Shown: in pieces, positions 8,157-15,327 of the stretch
Layout of the letters: each line of letters opens with the position of its first letter
How positions within the stretch are numbered: position 1 is the stretch's first letter
The notes under the pieces: generated by a model
What the model saw: the letters and a program-made list of their open reading frames with translations, nothing else
What the model was told of the DNA's origin: nothing
The model's database searches: none
Assembly (NCBI RefSeq): GCF_025449335.1
Contig: NZ_CP104883.1
Span: forward strand, 2,596,501-2,660,500
Length of the DNA: 64,000 bases
Source: Bartonella sp. HY328
Lineage (GTDB): Bacteria; Pseudomonadota; Alphaproteobacteria; Rhizobiales; Rhizobiaceae
Direction of reading: 5' to 3'
Made by a program: the position numbers and the translations under genes

Positions 8157-9554
8157 TCAATCAGACGAAATTGATGGCGAGATTAAAGGGGTAAATTCCT
8201 TTTGCAAGAAAGCAATAAAACGCGGATCATTTGCATAAGCAATATTGACCCGCATTGCCGATTTTTTTATTTTTTGATCGACACGAAAGAAACGCCCAGG
8301 CGCTATGAAAATGCTTTGATCCGCAGCCCTAACACTCAAAGCTAATTCATCACAGTCGGCAGGTAACTTTGCCCATAGATAAAAACCACAATGGCGAGTC
8401 GGCCGTAATTCAATGCCAATTTTGGTAAAGATTGCACGTGCATCAGCAAAAGCATCTATTACACGTTGATTTAGCCGTTTTAAATGACGGTCATAATGAC
8501 CACCCCTTATCAAGCGATCAACAAATCGCTCGACATAATCAGAACTTGCGATAGTGGTCAGCATTTTTAGCTTGCACAATTCACGAATGATTGCAGCATC
8601 CCCTGCAACATAACCAAGCCGTAAATTAGCGGAGAGAGTTTTGGAAAAGGAACCGATATAAAGAACACGCCCAATCTCGGCTGAAGCGGCGAGCCGCGTT
8701 AATGATGGTGGCAATAAATCACCGAACACATCATTTTCTACCAATAGAAAACCATATTCTTCGGCGATTTTTAACAAGGAAAAGGCTTTAGCAGGACTAA
8801 GCTCACCACCAGTAGGATTTTGCAATTGAGATTGCGTAAAAAATGCCTTGGGCTGATGAAGCATCAATTTGTTACGTAAATCATCAATGTCTGGCCCATC
8901 CTCCAACCTATCAATGCCAACGACATTGATATTAGCAAGGGTAAGCTTTGCGAATAGTGGATAATAGCCCGGATCATCTACAAAAACCGTATCACCAGGC
9001 GATAAAGCGTAGCGTATGACAAGATCCATAGCATGATTTGCACCATTAGTTAATAAAACACCATCACTTGCTACCGCAATAGAGCGCTCACTCAGACGTT
9101 GTCGCAATGTTTCGCGAAGTGGCGCATAGCCCCAAGGCGTACCATAACCAAAATCCACCCAATCACGACTCATCATTCTAAATTGAGAAAACTGACTTTT
9201 AAGCTCGGAATTTTCCATCCATGCGGCTGGAGGTCTTCCATCACCGGGTCGTACATCATAATGATGATCCAACTGTTCTAATAAGAGCGAAGCAATATCA
9301 ATGGCATTATGAACTTGTGGACTTATTTCGTTATTTTTTTTTACATCAATTGCCAAAACATAATAGCCAGAACCTTTACGCGCGTGCAACAACCCCATTG
9401 CAACCAACCGGTCATAAGCTTCAGCCATAGTATTTTTAGAAACGCCAAATTGTAAGGCAGCTTTACGCACCGATGACAAACGCTCACCTGTGAGTAAGAC
9501 TCCCTCGCGGATACGTTTTGCCGTAACGGCAACAATTTCATCCACCCTGCTCAT
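8157..9554 (-). CDS. MocR-type (GntR/aminotransferase) transcriptional regulator
   Basis: 465 residues. The first 70 form a GntR winged helix-turn-helix (SSVRKAALQFGVSKNTMAEAYDRLVAMG, ending KGSGYYV). The rest is a fold-type I aminotransferase domain with NPTGG near 247, DDPGYYPLF near 193 and the PLP-binding Lys at about 305 in SFSKTLSANLRLGY. Such proteins bind PLP or an amino-compound adduct and control a nearby operon. It diverges from the HMG-CoA reductase gene across a 131-bp spacer holding palindromic sequence, and precedes mvaB on the same strand. Control of the mevalonate genes is inferred from place; the effector is unknown. Confidence 0.88.
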   Translation of the reverse strand: MSRVDEIVAVTAKRIREGVLLTGERLSSVRKAALQFGVSKNTMAEAYDRLVAMGLLHARKGSGYYVLAIDVKKNNEISPQVHNAIDIASLLLEQLDHHYDVRPGDGRPPAAWMENSELKSQFSQFRMMSRDWVDFGYGTPWGYAPLRETLRQRLSERSIAVASDGVLLTNGANHAMDLVIRYALSPGDTVFVDDPGYYPLFAKLTLANINVVGIDRLEDGPDIDDLRNKLMLHQPKAFFTQSQLQNPTGGELSPAKAFSLLKIAEEYGFLLVENDVFGDLLPPSLTRLAASAEIGRVLYIGSFSKTLSANLRLGYVAGDAAIIRELCKLKMLTTIASSDYVERFVDRLIRGGHYDRHLKRLNQRVIDAFADARAIFTKIGIELRPTRHCGFYLWAKLPADCDELALSVRAADQSIFIAPGRFFRVDQKIKKSAMRVNIAYANDPRFIAFLQKEFTPLISPSISSD

Positions 9555-9685
9555 ATTGTTTTTAAACTCATTATCCCAACTGTACCAATAATTGCTTGGA
9601 CAATTGTCCCTTGATTGTCCCAGTCATTTAATATGACATTTGCCCCGTTATCAAGTCTTATCAAGTCTTATAAGGAGAAACCCCT
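9555..9685. promoter_or_regulatory. divergent promoter/operator region, MocR gene and mvaA
   Basis: Spacer between the two divergent genes. It contains the perfect palindrome GGACAATTGTCC at 9598-9609, another ATTGTCC at 9614-9620, and a 10-bp tandem duplication tcaagtctta at 9651-9660 and 9661-9670 just before the AAGGAG of mvaA. Repeated half-sites are usual for MocR operators. No -35/-10 pair was fixed with confidence. Confidence 0.55.
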
Positions 9686-10993
9686 TTGGAAAACCAAAAA
9701 GAAAACCGTCTCGCCCATGTTAATTCTCGCATTGAGAATATGCGCAATATGACGCCAGAGGAGCGTTTGACTGCAACCTGTAAGGCAGCAGGTATTGCCC
9801 AAGAAGATGTTAAGGCCATGCAAGGCAATGCGTTACCGATTGATCTTGCCAATGGCATGATTGAAAATGTTATTGGAAAATTTGAATTGCCGCTTGGTGT
9901 TGCAACCAATTTTACAATTAACAACCGTGATTATCTTATTCCAATGGCAGTGGAAGAACCTTCAGTTGTTGCAGCTGCCTCTTATATGGCAAAATTAGTT
10001 CGTGAAAATGGCGGCTTTGAAACCTCCAGCACCGCACCAATCATGCGCGCGCAGATTCAGATTCTTGGTCTTAGTGACCCCTATGGCGCTCGCTTAAAAA
10101 TTCTTGGTAGTGAACAACGAATTATTGAAGCTGCAAATTCACGCGACGCAATGCTTATCAAGCTTGGTGGTGGTTGCCGTGGTATTGAAGTACATGTATT
10201 CCCAGACAGCCACCGTGGCCCGATGGCTGTTGTACATTTAATTGTTGATGTGCGTGATGCCATGGGCGCCAATACTGTAAATACTATGGCTGAAACTGTT
10301 GCACCCATTTTGGAAGAAATTACCGGTGGTTATGTGCGTTTACGCATTTTATCAAACCTTGCAGACCTTCGTATTTCACGCGCCCGCATTCGTCTTTCAC
10401 CGCAATCACTTGCCACCAAAGAATTTAGCGGTGAGCGGATTATTGAAGGCATGCTTGATGCCTATGAATTAGCTGCCATTGATCCATATCGTGCAGCAAC
10501 CCATAATAAAGGTATTATGAATGGTATTGACCCAGTTATTGTTGCAACTGGTAATGACTGGCGTGCGATTGAAGCTGGCGCACATGCCTATGCGGTAAAA
10601 GATGGCCTTTATACCTCGCTTTCTACTTGGGAAAAGGATAAGGAAGGCTATCTTGTTGGCACACTTGAAATGCCAATGGCTGTTGGCCTTGTTGGCGGTG
10701 CAACTAAAACTCACCCAGCTGCACAAGCAGCACTTCGTATCTTACAGGTTGAAACGGCGCAAGAACTTGCCCAAGTTATTGTAGCTGTTGGCCTTTCACA
10801 AAACATGGCTGCTATGCGCGCTCTTGCAACAGAGGGTATTCAACGCGGCCATATGGCATTGCATGCACGCAATATTGCTATTGTTGCTGGTGCTGTCGGC
10901 GCTGAAATTGATATTGTTGCCAAAGAAATGGCGCAAAACCACGATGTACGTGCAGATAATGCTGCAGCAATTTTAAAGCGTATTCGCGGTTAA
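9686..10993 (+). CDS. mvaA: hydroxymethylglutaryl-CoA reductase, class II (degradative)
   Basis: 435 residues from TTG 9686, with AAGGAG at 9672-9677 as ribosome binding site. Class II enzymes mostly work in the direction mevalonate plus CoA to HMG-CoA, using NAD. Seen here: ENVIGKFELPLGVA near 60-73 (the ENVIG box), catalytic Glu at 90/91 in PMAVEEPSVVAAAS, DAMGANTVNTMAE nucleotide-binding region near 190-202, GNDWRAIEAGAHAYA near 290, and catalytic His389 in GHMALHARN. No membrane domain is present. It heads a plus-strand unit with the transporter genes 11015 and 11484, opposite to mvaB, forming a likely mevalonate-degrading set. Confidence 0.92.
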   Translation: MENQKENRLAHVNSRIENMRNMTPEERLTATCKAAGIAQEDVKAMQGNALPIDLANGMIENVIGKFELPLGVATNFTINNRDYLIPMAVEEPSVVAAASYMAKLVRENGGFETSSTAPIMRAQIQILGLSDPYGARLKILGSEQRIIEAANSRDAMLIKLGGGCRGIEVHVFPDSHRGPMAVVHLIVDVRDAMGANTVNTMAETVAPILEEITGGYVRLRILSNLADLRISRARIRLSPQSLATKEFSGERIIEGMLDAYELAAIDPYRAATHNKGIMNGIDPVIVATGNDWRAIEAGAHAYAVKDGLYTSLSTWEKDKEGYLVGTLEMPMAVGLVGGATKTHPAAQAALRILQVETAQELAQVIVAVGLSQNMAAMRALATEGIQRGHMALHARNIAIVAGAVGAEIDIVAKEMAQNHDVRADNAAAILKRIRG

Positions 10994-11014
10994 CTCATTT
11001 AGGGAGGAGTTACA

Positions 11015-11479
11015 ATGAATACAAAATCGAAGCCGGCTTCTAAAGCCGACTCCCCCGATAAACTTATCCTTGCTGAGGTTTGGGGCGATGTCGTTGATTT
11101 ACGCCAGCTTGCAATTGCCATTGTCATTGGCGGCACGATCAGTCTTTCAGCCTTTCTGATTGCAGCTCATTTCATGCAACATAGTAACGACGCTGAAGAC
11201 CTTGGCCGTTCTTATGCCATGCTGGTCGGACTTGTTGCTTGCATTTTGTCAGGTGCTATTTGCGCAAAATTGTTCAAGCCAAAAAGAATTGTCACCGAGG
11301 GCCACGAAAATGATGGCTTAAGGGCGGAATTAATTAGCGAACTTGCACAAGAAACTGGAACCATCGGCAAAATGAGCTATCTGCCTACAGAAGCCGTAAA
11401 TGAGCTCAAGGAAATCGACCTTTACGATCTTTTCCTTGAACAAGAAGCAAAAGAAAAAGCCAATAAGGGAAAGGTATAA
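11015..11479 (+). CDS. small two-helix membrane protein, probable transporter partner
   Basis: 154 residues, start ATG 11015 behind GGGAGG, 21 bases after mvaA and just before the TctA-like permease. I do not recognise the family. A polar N-terminus of about 32 residues is followed by two membrane helices (LAIAIVIGGTISLSAFLIAAHFM-type segment at 32-54 and a second at 67-87), then a cytoplasmic acidic tail of about 65 residues. TctB partners of TctA permeases usually have four helices, so this would be a smaller, different subunit. Co-transcription with the permease and mvaA suggests uptake of mevalonate or a related acid. Confidence 0.6.
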   Translation: MNTKSKPASKADSPDKLILAEVWGDVVDLRQLAIAIVIGGTISLSAFLIAAHFMQHSNDAEDLGRSYAMLVGLVACILSGAICAKLFKPKRIVTEGHENDGLRAELISELAQETGTIGKMSYLPTEAVNELKEIDLYDLFLEQEAKEKANKGKV

Positions 11480-11483
11480 GTTT

Positions 11484-12866
11484 ATGGAATTTCTCTTATC
11501 AGATATTGGTATAGCCATTGGCATGGGGCTGCTTGGCGCCATTCTTTTTGGAGCTATCGGCCTTGTTTCGGGTACTGACGAAACAACCACCCTTGCGCCT
11601 GTAACTCTAGTAGTGGTGCTTATTGGTGTACCGCCAGTTGGTGTTTTTACCTTTTGGATGGCTGCCGCTATCTCAAAACACATGACCCATGCTGTGCCAA
11701 CGGCATTGCTTGGTATTCCAGGCGACACATTGGCTGTCCCCCTCATGCCTCATGCTCTTGCGATGCGCAATCTTGGCGCACCACATATTGCATTACGCAA
11801 AATGATTTCTGGCGGTATTATCGCCGCTCTTATTGCCGTTCCTTTATCGGTGGCCTTTGCACTTTTACTCGCCCCCATCAAGGATAATATTGCAGTTGCC
11901 GCACCTTGGTTGTTTTTAACAGCAGCTGTACTGATTGCCTATTTTTCTGCTGGGCGCTGGGCATCGGTTGCTTTACTTGTACCATTTGTTATGCTGATCA
12001 TCGCTTTGCAAGCCTTTACCGCACAATTTAATGTAAAGTTAAGCGTTAGTTATTTTCTAGGTATTGCTATTGGCCCACTTATCGCTGCTCTATTTACCGT
12101 GCTTGCCCCAAAAGAGCGAAAAGCAATGCGCCGGTATAGTTTGCGCCAATTTACCCTTGCAGCTGATGTTAAAGGTTGGGGTGGATATTTTCCAAATCCA
12201 TTTAAAGTTTTGGACAAAACTCAAATCATGTGGACGTCTATTACTGCAGCCATTTCCAGTGCAACTTTTGTATTTAGCCCTGTTGCTATGACGGTTATTC
12301 TTGGTGAAGCTGTTGGCTCACGCATAAAACATGCATATCATCGTATCACGACAGTTTTAGGCGTACGTAATGGTGTGACTGAATCAACCTATATTGCTGA
12401 AGCACTTATCCCGCTCATTGCTTTTGGTTTGCCACTAAGTCCCGTTGCTGCAGGTCCTGCAGCTCCGCTGTTTAATGCACCGCCAGTCTTTACTGCGGAC
12501 ATTGAATCTGGTCAATTCTATAACTTGCATAATCTTATGTCGCCTATGGAATTCCTTGGTTATGGCATGTTAGCGGTCATTATTGCTGGCTTGATTGCCT
12601 ATCCCTTCGCTATGAATTACGCACGTGTTGCGGCTCTTTTTGTTTCACGCAAAATCAGTCATGAAGCAATTATCGCAACCTTTGTTGGTCTTGTTCTCGT
12701 CATCAGCGTTTGGGAAGGTGGTATATTAGGCCTTTTGGTGGTTCTAACCATTGGTCTATTCGGCGGTCTACTTTACCGCATATTTGGCTTTAACACAGGT
12801 GTACAATTTATGGCCTATTATACAGCTTTGCTCACAGTGCCAGCCTTTTTGGCGCTGTTTACATAA
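11484..12866 (+). CDS. TctA-family-like permease, candidate mevalonate importer
   Basis: 460 residues from ATG 11484, with AAGGGAAAGG upstream; an earlier in-frame start inside the preceding gene is less likely. About eleven or twelve hydrophobic segments. Two related loops, PTALLGIPGDTLAVPLMPHA near 72-91 and ALIPLIAFGLPLSPVAAGPA near 308-327, match the paired GIPG-type hairpin loops of TctA permeases. TctA proteins normally work with TctB and a periplasmic TctC binding protein; no TctC is seen here. The substrate is inferred from its operon with the HMG-CoA reductase. Confidence 0.75.
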   Translation: MEFLLSDIGIAIGMGLLGAILFGAIGLVSGTDETTTLAPVTLVVVLIGVPPVGVFTFWMAAAISKHMTHAVPTALLGIPGDTLAVPLMPHALAMRNLGAPHIALRKMISGGIIAALIAVPLSVAFALLLAPIKDNIAVAAPWLFLTAAVLIAYFSAGRWASVALLVPFVMLIIALQAFTAQFNVKLSVSYFLGIAIGPLIAALFTVLAPKERKAMRRYSLRQFTLAADVKGWGGYFPNPFKVLDKTQIMWTSITAAISSATFVFSPVAMTVILGEAVGSRIKHAYHRITTVLGVRNGVTESTYIAEALIPLIAFGLPLSPVAAGPAAPLFNAPPVFTADIESGQFYNLHNLMSPMEFLGYGMLAVIIAGLIAYPFAMNYARVAALFVSRKISHEAIIATFVGLVLVISVWEGGILGLLVVLTIGLFGGLLYRIFGFNTGVQFMAYYTALLTVPAFLALFT

Positions 12867-12891
12867 ATCAGCTTATAATTAAACAACACTT

Positions 12892-12926
12892 AAAGGCTGA
12901 GGAGAAATCCCAGCCTTTTTTATTTT
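12892..12926 (+). terminator. Rho-independent terminator of the mvaA operon
   Basis: AAGGCTG and CAGCCTT arms with a short inner GG/CC pairing, then TTTTATTTT. It lies 30 bases past the permease stop and ends the mevalonate unit. Confidence 0.85.
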
Positions 12927-13115
12927 AATTATTAATAAATTTTGATTTTTGCATTTTGCACCACATATATATTATACGGCAATAAAATTTTGGAACTAAA
13001 ATGGCGGATATTCATTAATATTAAGAAAGCGATTAATAAATTGATGGATTTTAAATAGGTCCATTAAAGTTTAATTTTGAAATTTAGCATAAAAATTTTT
13101 CAAGGAGATCAACAA

Positions 13116-13355
13116 ATGGGTTTAGGTTTTTTCGCAAGCATTATTATTGGTGGCTTTGCTGGCTGGTTTGCTCAAATGTTCATGAATAGCAGCGGTGGCA
13201 TTATTTTCAATATTATTTTGGGTGTTGTCGGTGCTGCATTGGCAAATTGGGCACTTGGCTGGTTTGGCGTTAGTTTTGGTGGAGCTTGGGGTTACCTTGT
13301 AGCTGGCTTTATCGGCTCATGCGCCCTTATCGCCATTGGCCGCGCCATTAGATAA
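13116..13355 (+). CDS. GlsB/YeaQ/YmgE-family small stress membrane protein
   Basis: 79 residues from ATG 13116 with AAGGAG at 13102-13107; the frame is open further up but that start decides. Three hydrophobic glycine-rich segments (ASIIIGGFAGWFAQMF, GIIFNIILGVVGAALANWAL, GYLVAGFIGSCALIAIGRAI) are the hallmark of the transglycosylase-associated/GlsB family. These are inner membrane proteins often induced by general or acid stress; their biochemical role is unclear. It stands alone between two terminators. Confidence 0.88.
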   Translation: MGLGFFASIIIGGFAGWFAQMFMNSSGGIIFNIILGVVGAALANWALGWFGVSFGGAWGYLVAGFIGSCALIAIGRAIR

Positions 13356-13383
13356 CTACATTAACTTTTCTTGCTTAAACATT

Positions 13384-13420
13384 AAAAAACTATGAACTCA
13401 TCACAGTTCATAGTTTTTTA
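13384..13420. terminator. bidirectional hairpin terminator
   Basis: AAAAAACTATGAACT and AGTTCATAGTTTTTT form a long perfect stem with a 6-nt loop just after the GlsB-family gene. Confidence 0.9.
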
Positions 13421-13784
13421 TTCATTAGATAAAAAATCTACACGTCACTTTATGACAGTTAAACATCAAATGTTTATTTTGTCAGCAAAATGCTTTTCAA
13501 TATCCTTTCCTTGCTAGTAAGCGGTAAACTTTTATTACTTATTTTTCAATTTATCCCTATACCGCAAAATCGTAGCCACGAGCTGTCTTTCCCCGCTTCT
13601 CTCCATGTCTATCTTTCACTAACAAAATAACGCAGTTACAGATACCGCTTTTGGTTAACGCTTTTTCAATCTTGCTAGGGTTAAATAAGAACCTAGGTTT
13701 TGGGAATATTATACACAAATTTAGAGCATTTTATCTCTAGCTTTGTAAAAGCCCAAGGTAAGTTTATTTTTAAAAGGTTGCATC
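13421..13784. other. intergenic region before the L,D-transpeptidase gene
   Basis: About 360 bases without a gene. A palindrome AACCTAGGTT occurs near 13690. The promoter of the transpeptidase gene should lie in the right half. I see nothing else that can be named. Confidence 0.35.
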
Positions 13785-14516
13785 ATGACCAATGAGCGCT
13801 CGAACCAAAAACGAAGACTAGTTTTAAAAGGCACTGGGCTTTTTCTGGTAAGTGGACTTACGGGGTGTACAATGGATCGCTTTTTGCCGGCTATTGATAC
13901 AACAACGACGAGCACAATCATGGGCCCCAATGCAGGCAATGCTATGCGCCCGCCAATAAGTGTTGACGCAAGAGTGACATCTGCTGATACAATGTATGCC
14001 CCAGTGAGCGAACGCGGCTTTCAACTACAAGCCATTCCCTATGAGCAAATACCCCGCCAATATAGGCGGCAAATTGTACCCAACACAACTGGCGAAGGCC
14101 CTGGGACAATTGTGGTTGATGCAAAAAATTATTTCCTATATTTTACCCAAAATGGTGGCGATGCCATACGCTATGGTGTTGGCGTAGGGCGTGCAGGTTT
14201 TAGCTGGTCAGGACGCGCTAAAGTACAATATAAGCGCGAATGGCCCGTCTGGACGCCACCGGCTGAAATGATTAAGCGCCAACCTGAACTGGTGCAATAC
14301 CGAAATGGTATGCAACCAGGACCAACCAATCCCTTAGGCGCACGCGCACTATATATTTACCAAAATGGTAATGATACGGGCTATCGTATTCATGGCTCTC
14401 CAGAATGGTGGTCTATCGGAAAATCTATGTCATCTGGCTGCATCCGATTGATCAATCAAGATATAATCGATCTTTATGCACGTGTACCAGTTGGTACGCC
14501 CATTGTTGTTCGTTAA
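13785..14516 (+). CDS. L,D-transpeptidase (YkuD family), predicted Tat-type lipoprotein
   Basis: 243 residues. The N-terminus has a twin-arginine stretch KRRLVLKGTG at 9-18, a short hydrophobic run, and a lipobox LTGC with Cys28. The catalytic YkuD domain covers about residues 105-243 and has HGSPEWWSIGKSMSSGCIRL with the conserved His and the SxGCxR motif holding the nucleophilic Cys. Such enzymes make 3-3 peptidoglycan crosslinks or attach lipoproteins to the wall in the periplasm. The pairing of Arg-Arg and lipobox suggests a folded, lipid-anchored export route. It stands alone after a long intergenic region. Confidence 0.9.
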   Translation: MTNERSNQKRRLVLKGTGLFLVSGLTGCTMDRFLPAIDTTTTSTIMGPNAGNAMRPPISVDARVTSADTMYAPVSERGFQLQAIPYEQIPRQYRRQIVPNTTGEGPGTIVVDAKNYFLYFTQNGGDAIRYGVGVGRAGFSWSGRAKVQYKREWPVWTPPAEMIKRQPELVQYRNGMQPGPTNPLGARALYIYQNGNDTGYRIHGSPEWWSIGKSMSSGCIRLINQDIIDLYARVPVGTPIVVR

Positions 14517-14577
14517 AAAACATCAATTTATCTAAGCAATTATCATTCTTGGATAAATTGAACTGCAAAGGGTAAGA

Positions 14578-15240
14578 ATGTTGAGCGAACAAGTTGCATG
14601 GAATGGCTGTAAAGCACCACAAAAAATAACTTTAGACGGACAATATGTTCTGCTGGAGCCACTTACAACAACCCATGCCCAGCATTTGTTTGAAGCGTCA
14701 AAAGCTGGTTTAAGTGACGAGCGTTTTCAATATTTACCAGATTTAGCTCCAAACAATATGCAAGAGTTCCAAAATTGGATAGATCAGGCAATTAGCAATG
14801 ATAGCCTAATATTTTTTGCTGCCATAGATAAATCAACCAATAGGACTGAGGGACGCTGTGCCCTTATGCGTATGGACCTAAACAATGGTGTTATTGAAAT
14901 AGGCCATGTGCTATGGGGAGATGCTATAAAACGCAGCCGTATTACAACAGAAGCCTTTTATCTTTTAGCCGAATATGTCTTTTCATTAGGCTTTAGACGT
15001 TTGGAATGGAAATGTAATAATCTTAATGAACCATCCAAAAAAGCAGCTCTTCGGTTTGGCTTTCAATATGAGGGCTTATTTCGCCAGCATATGATTGTTA
15101 AGGGGCAGAACCGTGATACGGCATGGTTTTCGATTATTGATAAAGAGTGGCCAATTTTACGGCAAAAATATATTGCTTGGTTAAAACCAGAAAACTTTGA
15201 CGAAAATGGGCAGCAAAAACAGTCGCTAAAACATTTTTAA
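14578..15240 (+). CDS. GNAT-family N-acetyltransferase (RimJ/RimL-like)
   Basis: 220 residues. Acetyl-CoA-binding GNAT fold: N-terminal LDGQYVLLEPLTTTHAQHL, a beta strand IEIGHVLWGDAIKRSR resembling the RimL-type IGYW region, FSLGFRRLEWKCNNLNEPSK near 135-155 and RFGFQYEGLFRQHMIVKG near 160-180. These RimJ/RimL-like enzymes acetylate protein N-termini or small molecules; the substrate is not predictable. It is followed by a terminator and has no operon partners. Confidence 0.85.
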   Translation: MLSEQVAWNGCKAPQKITLDGQYVLLEPLTTTHAQHLFEASKAGLSDERFQYLPDLAPNNMQEFQNWIDQAISNDSLIFFAAIDKSTNRTEGRCALMRMDLNNGVIEIGHVLWGDAIKRSRITTEAFYLLAEYVFSLGFRRLEWKCNNLNEPSKKAALRFGFQYEGLFRQHMIVKGQNRDTAWFSIIDKEWPILRQKYIAWLKPENFDENGQQKQSLKHF

Positions 15241-15270
15241 AACCTTATCCTCAGTTTTATCAACATATTA

Positions 15271-15300
15271 TAAAGGCCATTGGCAATGGCCTTTATTTTA
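15271..15300 (+). terminator. Rho-independent terminator
   Basis: AAAGGCCATT and AATGGCCTTT arms with a tiny GGC loop, then ATTTTAAT. It lies 30 bases after the acetyltransferase stop and could also serve the convergent RND gene. Confidence 0.85.
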
Positions 15301-15327
15301 ATGTTTTAATTAAAGCCTATATCCTAT

